This document shows positions 32,552 through 40,877 of a stretch of 40,877 nt of DNA, piece by piece; the stretch's first letter is position 1, and each line of letters starts with the position of its first letter. The stretch spans positions 1-40,877 of the forward strand of contig JANXYV010000036.1 of the NCBI GenBank assembly GCA_025355875.1, in the 5' to 3' direction. Source of the stretch: Prolixibacteraceae bacterium. GTDB lineage: Bacteria; Bacteroidota; Bacteroidia; Bacteroidales; Prolixibacteraceae. The position numbers were made by a program, and so were the translations under genes. The notes beneath the pieces were generated by a model, which did not search any database, was not told where the DNA came from, and saw only the letters and a program-made list of their open reading frames with translations.

Positions 32552-34120
32552 TTATTTTAAGATGTATCCATTCGCCAGTTCAGTGTACAATTGAACCTGC
32601 TCCCTCTGCCATTTCCGCCTATACCCCAGTTCTTTAGCCATAATTGCGGCCACTTCGGGAGCCATCTCAATGCTGGCACGGGCATCAAGTAAAAGGGCCC
32701 GCGTTCTTCGGGCAAGAACATCCTCCACGGTGCGTGCCATTTCTTCGCGGACGGCCCAAATCACCTCAGCCTTCAAATATGGTAAATTGACATGGAGCTT
32801 TTTACCTAGTTCCGGATCCAGGCCAATCAAGGCTTTGATCTTTGGAAGATCGGATCCATAAACATGCAAATGACCTACATGATTGCGGTTCTTCATATAT
32901 CCGTGGATGGGCATGTTTTTGGTAACACATTCCTTACTGTCGAGTCCACCCAAAAGTATCGCTTTCTCAATGATATCTTCTCCCATCTTCCGGTAGGTAG
33001 TCCATTTTCCTCCGATCATGGTAATTAATCCGGATTTTGAAATAATCAACTTGTGGCTGCGGGAAATTTCCTTGGTTTCCTGGTTTTTTTCCTTTGGCGC
33101 AGCGAGCGGCCTCAAACCAGCAAAAATGCTCAGAACATCCTTGCGCTTTGGTTTTTTCGTCAGGTATTTATTGGCTGTGCTTAAAATAAATTTGATTTCC
33201 TCTTCCAATGGACGTGGCTCAATTTCCGGCTTTTCAACCGGTGTGTCGGTTGTACCCACGACCACTTTTCCATGCCATGGAACCGCGAATAACACGCGGC
33301 CATCGTCGGTTTTGGGGATCATGATCGCTGAATTTCCCTGAAGGAACGACTGATCCAGGATAATGTGAATGCCCTGACTGGGAACCACGGTTTTTTTATG
33401 ATCCGGCTCATCCATCTGGTTGATTGAGTCGACAAAGATTCCGGTTGAATTCACCACCACTTTTGCCTTAATCAGATACGATTTCCCATTCTCCGAATCG
33501 AAACATTCGACTCCGGAAATGATTCCTTCTTCATTTTTGATCAGTTGTGTCACCCCGCAATTATTCAGCACGTACCCGCCATTATCGGTAATGGTTTGCG
33601 CCAGACTGATGGCCAGCCTCGAATCGTCGAACTGGCCGTCCTGATAAATGACGCCGCCCTTCAAACCTTCCTCAACCAGGTTTGGAATGGCTTTCATGGT
33701 TTCTTCCTTGGTAATGTGGATCGAAGGACCTAAGCCCAGTTTACCGGCCATCATATCGTAAACTTTCAATCCGACGGTGTAAAAGGGTCCATCCCACCAA
33801 TCATAATTTGGGATAATAAACTGCTGATTTTTGACCAGGTGCGGTGCATTTTGCAGAAGTAATCCGCGTTCGTTGAGCGCTTCCAAAACCAAACCGACAT
33901 CGCCGGCAGCAAGGTACCTGACGCCACCGTGAACCAACTTGGTACTTCGCGACGAAGTGCCTTTGGCGAAGTCGTATTTTTCGAGAACAAGCGTGTCAAA
34001 TCCTCTCGAAGCGGCATCCACACCGGCACCCAGCCCGGTTGCACCACCTCCGATGATCACAATATCCCAGATTTTATCCGGAGAATATTGAATTGCCCTT
34101 AACGATTCTGATCGTTTCAT
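32552..34120 (-). CDS. glpD: FAD-dependent glycerol-3-phosphate dehydrogenase
   Basis: The 522-residue flavoprotein oxidises glycerol 3-phosphate to dihydroxyacetone phosphate and passes electrons to quinone at the inner membrane. Near the N-terminus it has the FAD motif VIIGGGATGLGAGVDAASRG. Family signatures STKLVHGGVRYL, VVVNSTGIFVDSI and IGGKWTTYRKMGEDI are present, with the C-terminal helical cap (EEMARTVEDVLARRTRALLLDA). It is encoded after glpK and before glpF; the product of GlpK is its substrate. Confidence 0.95.
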   Translation of the reverse strand: MKRSESLRAIQYSPDKIWDIVIIGGGATGLGAGVDAASRGFDTLVLEKYDFAKGTSSRSTKLVHGGVRYLAAGDVGLVLEALNERGLLLQNAPHLVKNQQFIIPNYDWWDGPFYTVGLKVYDMMAGKLGLGPSIHITKEETMKAIPNLVEEGLKGGVIYQDGQFDDSRLAISLAQTITDNGGYVLNNCGVTQLIKNEEGIISGVECFDSENGKSYLIKAKVVVNSTGIFVDSINQMDEPDHKKTVVPSQGIHIILDQSFLQGNSAIMIPKTDDGRVLFAVPWHGKVVVGTTDTPVEKPEIEPRPLEEEIKFILSTANKYLTKKPKRKDVLSIFAGLRPLAAPKEKNQETKEISRSHKLIISKSGLITMIGGKWTTYRKMGEDIIEKAILLGGLDSKECVTKNMPIHGYMKNRNHVGHLHVYGSDLPKIKALIGLDPELGKKLHVNLPYLKAEVIWAVREEMARTVEDVLARRTRALLLDARASIEMAPEVAAIMAKELGYRRKWQREQVQLYTELANGYILK

Positions 34121-34266
34121 TTTTCAGTTTTTGAAGGTCGGTTTTATTTCGTCCGAAAAGTGACTAAGCCCTAATCAGTTTTTCTCACGGACGATTTCTG
34201 TACTGCAACTCCACTGTTCACTTTTTCCTCCTGGCTCCTCTTTCCAGATGACTTTTTTCTGAAGGT

Positions 34267-35754
34267 TCAGTCAATCCAGTTTTTGGTCCGTTCAACAGCT
34301 TTATACCAACGCGCTTTAAGCATGCCAATATCGTCCGCTCTTATTTTTGTCTTAAATACTTTTTCAATCTGATATTTTTCCTGAAGTTCTTCCAGCTTCA
34401 ATAATCCTACAGCGATGCCGGCCAGATAGGCAACTCCCAGCGCGGTAGTTTCAACATTGGTCGACCTTACCAAATCTATTCCTGAAATATCGGACTGGAA
34501 CTGCAGCATCAGGTTGTTGGCAGCGGCGCCACCATCCACACGCAGTTCAGGAATCGATTCTCCGGAATCCATTTTCATCGTTTCAATGACATCATTCACC
34601 TGAAAACAAATGCTCTCGAGCGCTGCCCGTGTGAGGTGAGCTTTGGTGGTTCCTCGGGTGATTCCAAACATCGATCCGCGGGCATAGGGATCCCAATGAG
34701 GAGCGCCCAGACCGGTCAGTGAAGGAACAAAAACAACACCTCCGCTGTCTTCCACCTGCGCTGCCAATGCTTCACTTTCCGCAGAATCTTTGAAAAATCC
34801 CAGTCCATCGCGAAGCCACTGGATGACAGCCCCACCCATAAAAACACTTCCTTCGAGCGCGTAGGTAACCTGGTCGCCAATTTGCCAGGCAATGGTAGTC
34901 AACAGTTTATTTTTGGATCGAATCGCTTTCGATCCGGTATTCATCACCAAAAAACATCCGGTTCCATAGGTGCATTTGGCCATACTTTCTTTTATACACA
35001 TCTGGCCAAACAAGGCTGCCTGCTGATCGCCTGCAATTCCGGCAATCGGGACACCATGAAGTTGTTCAATATCGGTCACTTCGCCATTTATATTGCTTGA
35101 TGCGACTACTTTGGGAAGCATGGATTCCGGAACACCAAATATTTCAAGTAATTCGGCATCCCATTTCAGAGTATGAATATTGAACAGCAAAGTCCGGCTG
35201 GCATTCGAAACATCGGTAATGTGCAAACTTCCCCGCGTCAGGTTCCAGATTACCCAGGTATCGGTGGTTCCAAAGGCCAATTCGCCCTTTTCCGCTCTTT
35301 CTTTCACACCCTCAACATGATCGAGAATCCATTTGATTTTAGTTGCCGAGAAATAGGCATCAATCAAAAGTCCGGTTTTTTCGGTGATGATCCCTTCCCT
35401 GCCCGATTCTTTCAATTTCAAACAGAAATCGGCAGTACGCCGGTCCTGCCACACAATTGCATTGAATACCGGCTTTCCTGTTTTCCGGTCCCAAACCACG
35501 GTAGTTTCTCGTTGATTGGTAATTCCTACAGCGGCAATTTCACCCCGTAAAACTTTGCTTTTTTGGATCACAATCAGGATCGCTTTCTTCGTGTTCCGGT
35601 AAATTTCTTCAGCATCATGTTCCACCCATCCCGGATTGGGAAAATATTGTTTGTGGTCAACATTTTTTTGAGCGGACAGTTTCCCATCCTGATCATAGAT
35701 CAAGGCTTTGGTAGCAGTGGTACTCTGGTCGATCGAAAGGATATATTTCTTCAT
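34267..35754 (-). CDS. glpK: glycerol kinase
   Basis: The 495-residue FGGY-family kinase phosphorylates glycerol with ATP. It shows SIDQSTTATKALIYD at the N-terminus, WQDRRTADFC with the glycerol-contacting residues, the signature region TYGTGCFLVMNTG, and the ADP-binding GAVIQWLRDGLGF and RVDGGAAANNLMLQFQSD. Length is standard. It is the first gene of the glp operon, with a 146-base gap to glpD that shows no obvious feature. No clear TAnnTTTG box is visible just upstream, so the promoter is unassigned. Confidence 0.96.
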   Translation of the reverse strand: MKKYILSIDQSTTATKALIYDQDGKLSAQKNVDHKQYFPNPGWVEHDAEEIYRNTKKAILIVIQKSKVLRGEIAAVGITNQRETTVVWDRKTGKPVFNAIVWQDRRTADFCLKLKESGREGIITEKTGLLIDAYFSATKIKWILDHVEGVKERAEKGELAFGTTDTWVIWNLTRGSLHITDVSNASRTLLFNIHTLKWDAELLEIFGVPESMLPKVVASSNINGEVTDIEQLHGVPIAGIAGDQQAALFGQMCIKESMAKCTYGTGCFLVMNTGSKAIRSKNKLLTTIAWQIGDQVTYALEGSVFMGGAVIQWLRDGLGFFKDSAESEALAAQVEDSGGVVFVPSLTGLGAPHWDPYARGSMFGITRGTTKAHLTRAALESICFQVNDVIETMKMDSGESIPELRVDGGAAANNLMLQFQSDISGIDLVRSTNVETTALGVAYLAGIAVGLLKLEELQEKYQIEKVFKTKIRADDIGMLKARWYKAVERTKNWID

Positions 35755-35837
35755 AGCAAATCAGGCTTAGGTTTGTTTGAACGGAATCAACTCAGCTGCC
35801 GTTTATTTGCCAACAAGATACAAAAAAAATCTCCTTT

Positions 35838-36458
35838 TCAATCCAAGAAAACTTCTGATCTTTCTCCCCTGAAATATTCAAACATCAGGTGAATCTGAGA
35901 CTCCATATTCCTTGGTCTGGACAATTCGGGCAGATTATTTTCTGAAAACCATCCGACATCCATTGTTTCTTCACCAACACAGATGCTTTCGCCAATGGGT
36001 TTACAGCGGATAAAAAGCTTGTAAACATATTCGAAATCTGGCGGCATTTGTTGTGCCGTTTTATCCAGAACAGCGAGAAGTTGAGTTGCTTTTACAGTCA
36101 ATCCGGCTTCCTCAAAACATTCCTTTTCGGCAATCTGTCGTGGCGTATAACCCACATCAGCCCAGCCGCCAGGCAAGGACCAGCAACCGTCCACTTTTTC
36201 CTGAACCAGCAATATCAGGCCTTCCGCATTAAAAACAACGGCACGTACATCAACTTTCGGCGTTTTGTAGCCGTTTTTCTCCTGAATAATCGGACGGATT
36301 TTTTCCAAAGGAACGTCGGTTAACTGTTCGAGCATATCCAGACAAATCTCGTGAATCTCGTCGTAGCGTTCTTTGTCGTATTGGCTGTTGCAATATGCCA
36401 ATCCAATTTCGGCGAGTGCCTGAATTCGTTTAATGCGTTCGAAGAGAGTGCGTTCCAT
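35838..36458 (-). CDS. Nudix hydrolase with NUDIX-associated N-terminal domain
   Basis: The 206-residue protein has the helical N-terminal domain found in a subgroup of nucleoside-diphosphate-linked (ADP-ribose type) Nudix enzymes (about 1-65: RIKRIQALAEIGLAYCNSQYDKERY). The Nudix fold follows. The box reads GWADVGYTPRQIAEKECFEEAGL: the EExG core is intact, but the first Glu is Tyr and the Arg of REUxEE is Lys. Related enzymes hydrolyse ADP-ribose, CDP-choline or similar. It sits 83 bases upstream of glpK on the same strand, which may allow co-transcription, but no functional link is evident. Confidence 0.87.
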   Translation of the reverse strand: MERTLFERIKRIQALAEIGLAYCNSQYDKERYDEIHEICLDMLEQLTDVPLEKIRPIIQEKNGYKTPKVDVRAVVFNAEGLILLVQEKVDGCWSLPGGWADVGYTPRQIAEKECFEEAGLTVKATQLLAVLDKTAQQMPPDFEYVYKLFIRCKPIGESICVGEETMDVGWFSENNLPELSRPRNMESQIHLMFEYFRGERSEVFLD

Positions 36459-36580
36459 CGATTAGTTTCTCAACTTTATTGTTGCGTAAATTATTGTTTT
36501 TAGACTGACTCATACATTGCGGCGCATACATCCTTTCTGTCACTTATTAGAATAGCTGATGTGCCTATGTCTCATATCAT

Positions 36581-36675
36581 TCAGATTCCCCTGGTTGCGT
36601 CGTTCCTTCTTACCGGGGTTATTCAGATTTGACACTTTCAGTGTCTTTCAAAACCATTTTCGCATTCAATGCGAA
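36581..36675 (-). repeat. multi-hairpin spacer repeat (REP-like)
   Basis: On the minus strand it contains TTCGCATTGAATGCGAA, then GACACTGAAAGTGTC, the spacer AAATCTGAATAA, and CCCCGG pairing with a CCAGGGG end. This is the same layout as the element at 10685-10730. It fills most of the 257-base gap downstream of the DUF1080-PHP gene; I see no gene in that gap. Confidence 0.6.
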
Positions 36676-36715
36676 TTTCCTTTTTCCTCATTTCTATTTC
36701 CTATTTCCTGCGCGA

Positions 36716-38194
36716 TTATCCGGTAATCTTTGCCGGAAGTCCCTTGACCAGAACAGGTTTTTCGTTCTGTTTTTTCGGCATAAACATGTCTTTGTAGGTC
36801 AGGCCAAGCTTTTCCTTCATCTCGAGCGAATAATCGAGTGTGCCCAGATCAGGTCCGGAATTATTGGTTCCGAAGGTAAATTTTACACCTGCTTCTTTGG
36901 CTTTTCGGAGTATTTTTTCAGAAGGAATTTTGAACCTTGAATTGATTTCCAAAGCCACGTGATTATCGGCCAAAACTTTTACAAACCGGTCGATCCGGGC
37001 ATCGGTCCAGAGTTCGTCGTACCGGGCGGCAATTGAAGCAGGCAAAAAGGTTGGATTCACATGAATGTCAATCGGCTCTTTCGACACCACATTTTCGATT
37101 TTGCTCACCAACTCATCCATGAATTGCTGTTCATCGTCGACAAAAACCTCGTTGGGCATCCAAAGCCGCATCCGGCGGCCTTTGTGGTCGGTCCAGGTCA
37201 TGCCATCGGTAAACACATAATCGAATTTCGAAATGGCTTCCGGCGAAAACAAAGTCACCCACTCACGTCCTTCAGCCTGCATTCCCCGGAAAATCGGTTT
37301 CGACTGGACGGTATCCATGTAGGCGTAAAGCGATTGATCGTTGGTGACCGGAAATTTCAGGCCACAATTAGGCGCAATGCCATAATTGATTCCCAGTTTC
37401 ATCGAGTTTTCGCATGCCTGGGCAATGGTTAAACCGCCTTTCAGATGGACGTGAAAATCGATCAGCGGAAAGTTTTCGAACATCATTTTGGTAACTTTTG
37501 TGTCCCATTCTTTCGATACCAGCAATTCTGATTTTTCGCCTTTTGGCAAAGGCCTGATTTGAATACTTTTGAAGTAAACTTTGCTTCCTTCATCATGACA
37601 TTGAAGTGCAATTTTTCCGGCACTAAACACCTTCAGAATATCGTTTTTCGGACGGTAAGGTTCATCGGGCTGAATGTAATCAACCACTTTTGTTCCGTTT
37701 ACAAAGACTTCGCAACGATTTTCAACCACCTTGAATGACAGTTCAAACCACTCATTGTCTTTGACAGTATTGTAGTAAATATTACGGATTCCGTATATAC
37801 TTCCGGTTTTTTTCAATTCCTGAAAATCGCCCGGACGCTCGTACGAATTGTCAATCTGAACTTCATATCCCCTCAAAAGCGGTCCATAAGGTTGTTCCTG
37901 GGTGTGAAATACAATTCCGGAGTTACTGCTGGGATCAGTTTTCACCATTGCCTTCAGTTCAAAATTCCGGAAAATACCTTTTTTGAAATCTCCCGTATAA
38001 AACAGGTGGCTGATTGGTCCGTTTGCAATCAAGAGGCCATCTTCGACCTTGAATGAAGTCGGGTTTTGGTTGGCAGTCCAGCCAGTCAGGTCTTTGCCAT
38101 TGAAGAGCTCTGTCCATTCGGCTGGCTTGTTTTGGCACGAAATAGCGATAAAGAAAAGAGAAAAAAGAAAAGAAGAAAGAAGTAGCTTTCTCAT
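36716..38194 (-). CDS. lipoprotein: DUF1080 (3-keto-disaccharide hydrolase-like) fused to a PHP-like domain
   Basis: The 492-residue protein has a lipoprotein signal (FFIAISC, lipidated Cys20). A DUF1080 domain spans about 27-215: WTELFNGKDLTGWTAN, then SNSGIVFHTQ, GYEVQIDN, and WFELSFKVVENRCEVFVNG. DUF1080 is a jelly-roll fold linked to 3-keto-disaccharide hydrolysis and glycan binding. From about 235 a metal-dependent PHP-type hydrolase region follows: FPLIDFHVHLKGGLT (His-x-His), then IDIHVNPTF, ALEINSRFKIPSEK and FTFGTNNSG. The combination suggests an envelope-anchored enzyme on a sugar-derived substrate. Both domains look complete; activity is inference. Its -7 box lies at 38220. Confidence 0.85.
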   Translation of the reverse strand: MRKLLLSSFLFSLFFIAISCQNKPAEWTELFNGKDLTGWTANQNPTSFKVEDGLLIANGPISHLFYTGDFKKGIFRNFELKAMVKTDPSSNSGIVFHTQEQPYGPLLRGYEVQIDNSYERPGDFQELKKTGSIYGIRNIYYNTVKDNEWFELSFKVVENRCEVFVNGTKVVDYIQPDEPYRPKNDILKVFSAGKIALQCHDEGSKVYFKSIQIRPLPKGEKSELLVSKEWDTKVTKMMFENFPLIDFHVHLKGGLTIAQACENSMKLGINYGIAPNCGLKFPVTNDQSLYAYMDTVQSKPIFRGMQAEGREWVTLFSPEAISKFDYVFTDGMTWTDHKGRRMRLWMPNEVFVDDEQQFMDELVSKIENVVSKEPIDIHVNPTFLPASIAARYDELWTDARIDRFVKVLADNHVALEINSRFKIPSEKILRKAKEAGVKFTFGTNNSGPDLGTLDYSLEMKEKLGLTYKDMFMPKKQNEKPVLVKGLPAKITG

Positions 38195-38219
38195 GGTTAG
38201 GGTTGGTTTAAGTTCGGAG

Positions 38220-38227
38220 CAAAGGTA
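38220..38227 (-). promoter_or_regulatory. candidate -7 box for the DUF1080-PHP gene
   Basis: Minus-strand TACCTTTG fits TAnnTTTG and lies 25 bases before the ATG at 38194. The -33 position does not show a clear TTTG. Confidence 0.45.
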
Positions 38228-38331
38228 AAAATCTAAACATAGAAAATTCAGGAATTATGGTTATATTTAGCAGATAGCTAGCTGATAAATTACTTTGATG
38301 TTTTCCATAGAATAATTTAAAAAACCATAAA

Positions 38332-38985
38332 ATGAAAACTGTATTATTATCAATCCTAATTTTGAGCTTATTATCGTGCCACAAATCAAATCCGATACCT
38401 GAGCCTGAGTCTAATTATTTCAATCCGATGGATTTAGCTAAGCTTTCATTGGACAGTACTCAAATACCTGAAGACTTTTACTTGTATTCTGAATACTTCA
38501 CAAAACCCATTTCAAAAGATGAACAAATTTATCAAAGATGGAGTCTTAACATTAATACAAATGAGTTGGAGCTGCTTGAAGATACAATATATGTGATTAC
38601 CAAACCTTTTGGAGCCAGTTCCAGACAGAAATGGGACCGAGTCTATAATTCTGTGAGTAAAGATATAATTGAAATAGAAATTGCTATTTGCGACACAGAG
38701 GAATTGCTGGAGGAAACAACGCATTATTACACTCAGGAAGCTTTTGCTGGTGTTTTCGTACAGACAAGCGTTCCTTTGTTTGGAGAAAAAAGCTGGGTTC
38801 CGTATGAAGAACAAACATATGGATCATTTACCGTGATGTTTGTCAGGTATAATGTTTTTATCAGGTTGTTTGTAGGCACACGTGGAGACACAAATGAGCC
38901 GAAGAATATAACTGAAGAACTGGCAAAAAAACTGGAAAGCAGGATTAAAGCTGGCGCAATTGTAAACAGTGAATACGGCCAATGA
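38332..38985 (+). CDS. lipoprotein of unknown function
   Basis: The 217-residue protein starts MKTVLLSILILSLLSC, a lipoprotein signal with lipidated Cys16, followed by a Pro/Glu linker (NPIPEPE). The remainder is mixed alpha/beta with many aromatic and acidic residues and no motif I recognise. It is more AT-rich than surrounding genes. It is divergent from the DUF1080-PHP gene and ends at a strong terminator, so it is probably a single-gene transcript. Envelope location is the only claim made. Confidence 0.75.
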   Translation: MKTVLLSILILSLLSCHKSNPIPEPESNYFNPMDLAKLSLDSTQIPEDFYLYSEYFTKPISKDEQIYQRWSLNINTNELELLEDTIYVITKPFGASSRQKWDRVYNSVSKDIIEIEIAICDTEELLEETTHYYTQEAFAGVFVQTSVPLFGEKSWVPYEEQTYGSFTVMFVRYNVFIRLFVGTRGDTNEPKNITEELAKKLESRIKAGAIVNSEYGQ

Positions 38986-39008
38986 ACGACGACGAGACTT
39001 TAATGCAG

Positions 39009-39050
39009 ACAACAAAAGCGGTCACGAAAATCCAGCTTTTGTTGTTTTTT
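39009..39050 (+). terminator. intrinsic terminator after the lipoprotein gene
   Basis: ACAACAAAAGC (39009-39019) and GCTTTTGTTGT (39035-39045) form an 11-bp perfect stem over a 15-base loop, with a run of T completing it to 39050. It separates the lipoprotein from the NIF3-like gene. Confidence 0.85.
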
Positions 39051-39082
39051 CCTATTTTTAGCACAGCAAAACAAATCAAACT

Positions 39083-39967
39083 ATGAAACTTTTCAAACTT
39101 TATTGCCTGCTGCTTATCGTTACCGGTTTGCAGATTCCAGCCATCCAGTCTTCACAGGCTCAAGCTACAGCTCGCGAAGTGATTCAGCAGATGAAATCCC
39201 ATCTTACCTGCAAGTGGAGTAATGAAACCGTGGATACTTTTAAGTCGGGAAATCCGGATGATGCAGTTACCGGGGTCGCCGTCAGTATGTTTGCGGATAT
39301 GGAAACTTTGCGCAAAGCGGTGGCGAATCATTGTAACCTGATCATCGTTCATGAGCCCACTTTTTACAATCATCTGGATAAAACGGAGCAGTTTCAGAAC
39401 GATCCTGTATACCAGAAAAAGAATGAATACATTACGAAACACAAACTCATCATTTTCCGATTTCACGATCATTGGCATAAAACAGCTCCCGACGGAATTT
39501 ACATGGGTATTATTGATAAACTGGGATGGAAGGCCAATCAGACTGACAGTTCGATGTTATTTTTTAAATTCGAACCGCAAACTGTTGGTGGATTTGCCCA
39601 AAAACTTCAGGAAAAACTGAAGGGAAGCCAGTTACGGATCGTCGGTGACCCGTTGATGCGATTTACCAATGTGGCTTTGGCGGTGGGAGCTCCAGGCTCG
39701 ACCACTCACATCAATTTGCTGAAAGGCGAGTTTACCGAATTGCTGGTGGCCGGTGAGGCCAACGAGTGGGAAACCTACGAATATGTATTGGACGCATCGA
39801 TGTTGGGTATGAAAAAAGCAGCCATCTTCACCGGTCACATTGCCTCCGAAGAAGCCGGAATGGAATATTGCGCCAAATGGATGAAGACTTTCATTTCGGA
39901 TATGCCCATCATTTACCTTGAAAATGGACCGTCGTTCTGGACTGTTCAGAAACCGCTTGAAAAATGA
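39083..39967 (+). CDS. NIF3-family (DUF34) metal-binding protein with signal peptide
   Basis: The 294-residue protein has an N-terminal signal-like segment (about 5-26, cleavage near SSQAQ). The NIF3 pattern follows: TVDTFKSGNPDDAVTGVAVSMFAD, NHCNLIIVHEPTFYNHLD (metal ligands His90, His97 region), FRFHDHWH, and late residues IASEEAGMEYCAKWM and YLENG. NIF3 proteins carry a dinuclear metal site; function is debated, from metal chaperone to GTP cyclohydrolase-like hydrolase. Most family members are cytosolic, so export would be unusual. It overlaps the HAD gene by four bases (ATGA), implying translational coupling. Confidence 0.87.
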   Translation: MKLFKLYCLLLIVTGLQIPAIQSSQAQATAREVIQQMKSHLTCKWSNETVDTFKSGNPDDAVTGVAVSMFADMETLRKAVANHCNLIIVHEPTFYNHLDKTEQFQNDPVYQKKNEYITKHKLIIFRFHDHWHKTAPDGIYMGIIDKLGWKANQTDSSMLFFKFEPQTVGGFAQKLQEKLKGSQLRIVGDPLMRFTNVALAVGAPGSTTHINLLKGEFTELLVAGEANEWETYEYVLDASMLGMKKAAIFTGHIASEEAGMEYCAKWMKTFISDMPIIYLENGPSFWTVQKPLEK

Positions 39968-40605
39968 TCGAAGCCATTATTTTTGACATGGATGGCGTGC
40001 TGGTCGACAGCGAACCCATTCACATTGAAATTGAGAAACAGCAGTTCTTGCTAAATCATGTTGAAATTTCTGAGGAAGAACATCAGAAATACATGGGTAC
40101 AGCTTCGGATGTGATGTGGAGAACGATAGCCGAACGACATCAGATAAAATTGCCGGTCGAAGAATTGATCGAACAGAACCGAACCGAAAGCATCCGGTTT
40201 TTCTCTGAAATTAATGAAATCCCTGTCATGCCGGGATTGATTGAACTTCTGGAAAAACTGCAGCAAAAAGCTTATCCCATGGCAGTTGCCTCGTCTTCCT
40301 TTCCTGAAATCATTGATATCATTCTTGAAAAAACCAACCTAAAAAAATATTTCCAAGTGATTGTTAGCGGCGAGGAAGCCGGAAAAAGCAAACCCGAACC
40401 GGATGTTTTTCTTCTTGCTGCCAGGAAATTAAATATCAAGCCGGAGAACTGTCTGGTTATTGAAGATTCGCGGAACGGAATTGCTGCAGCTCACGCCGCC
40501 GGGATGAGTTGCGTTGCCTATCAGAGTCCCGGAGTCGATCCTAAAACCCAGAAAGAAGCCGATTCCATCGTAAAAAATTTTGGGCAACTGGGCATGATGC
40601 TCTGA
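39964..40605 (+). CDS. HAD-superfamily phosphatase, beta-phosphoglucomutase-like
   Basis: The 213-residue enzyme has HAD motif I DMDGVLVDSEP (Asp8, Asp10), a helical cap (about 15-85), motif II region AVASSSF, motif III lysine in GKSKPEPD and motif IV VIEDSRNG. It belongs to the PGMB-like subgroup (phosphoglycolate, beta-phosphoglucomutase or sugar-phosphate phosphatases); which is not decidable. It starts inside the end of the NIF3-family gene. Confidence 0.92.
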   Translation: MIEAIIFDMDGVLVDSEPIHIEIEKQQFLLNHVEISEEEHQKYMGTASDVMWRTIAERHQIKLPVEELIEQNRTESIRFFSEINEIPVMPGLIELLEKLQQKAYPMAVASSSFPEIIDIILEKTNLKKYFQVIVSGEEAGKSKPEPDVFLLAARKLNIKPENCLVIEDSRNGIAAAHAAGMSCVAYQSPGVDPKTQKEADSIVKNFGQLGMML

Positions 40606-40877
40606 AATAATTTCAAATTTTCTTTATCAAAATAGATTGTTTATTCAGTGTGGTTTTGTAAATTTATACAATCTGCAACCTGATTAATAAACCTATACCC
40701 CAAAACCCCTGTATTTGGTTGGTTTTTCAGGCTTGCACCTAAGTACATGACAAAAATTTGAATACATCTATATCCGATTGAAAGTTAGGGTTTAACAGTA
40801 CTGTGGCGATATATGTCAATCCATGTTTAAAAATACTTTTGGCCTTATTCCCATGTTTTTTGATTTGAATGGGCTTA
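40606..40877. other. right-edge noncoding region
   Basis: These 272 AT-rich bases contain no convincing coding region. TACTTTTG at 40834-40841 fits the -7 consensus and could drive a gene beyond the window, though no -33 element is clear. A 5-bp hairpin (GAAATAATTTC) after the HAD stop is too weak to call a terminator. Confidence 0.5.

Overview
The window looks like a chromosome segment of a free-living Bacteroidota, most likely a Marinilabiliales or Prolixibacteraceae-type relative. This rests on three things: -7 boxes of the Bacteroidota type TAnnTTTG, palindromic GC-rich spacer repeats typical of the phylum, and gene families common there (stand-alone ORF6N proteins, a four-helix-bundle/S23 protein between operon genes, DUF1080 lipoproteins, a PA14-containing GH3 enzyme, a GH18-deacetylase-GT2 fusion). 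No rRNA, tRNA, CRISPR array or complete insertion sequence was found. The genus assignment is inference.

Region 1 (about 130-16404, plus strand) is the most unusual part, a large redox-gene neighbourhood. It starts with a decayed propeller fragment and an isochorismatase-like hydrolase. Three PQQ-type beta-propeller proteins, an NHL-type propeller, a 67-residue Tat-signal four-cysteine protein and a Tat-exported ferredoxin with about four clusters (NapG-like) follow with almost no spacing. After an inserted ORF6N gene come a NapH-like membrane iron-sulfur protein and a membrane-anchored propeller. A low-GC nuclease-like/RAMA-domain gene interrupts next. Then come a fused NuoE+NuoF (HydC-HydB-like) flavoprotein, an inserted S23-type gene, and a 2Fe-2S/GltD-like flavoprotein that appears to lack the NAD(P)-binding half. 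A plausible but unproven reading is a chain linking NADH in the cytosol, through ferredoxin-like subunits and a NapGH-like quinone module, to periplasmic propeller proteins. No catalytic oxidoreductase with a recognisable molybdenum, heme or copper site lies in the window, so the substrate is unknown.

Region 2 (16529-27127, plus strand) carries a 1123-residue GH18 / polysaccharide deacetylase / processive GT2 protein, another secreted propeller, a GT4 glycosyltransferase, and an ABC ATPase/large FtsX-type permease pair with a DUF1697 gene between them.

Region 3 (27225-38194, minus strand) holds a UPF0175/PIN (DUF3368) toxin-antitoxin pair, a secreted lectin-like protein, a GH3 glycosidase with its own promoter and terminator, a glycerol operon (glpK-glpD-glpF), a Nudix hydrolase and a DUF1080-PHP lipoprotein.

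Region 4 (38332-40605, plus strand) has an unknown lipoprotein with a strong terminator, a NIF3-family protein with a signal peptide, and a HAD phosphatase overlapping it by four bases.

The clearest non-coding signal is a pair of 29-bp palindromes sharing one core. One lies upstream of the ORF6N gene and the other inside it.
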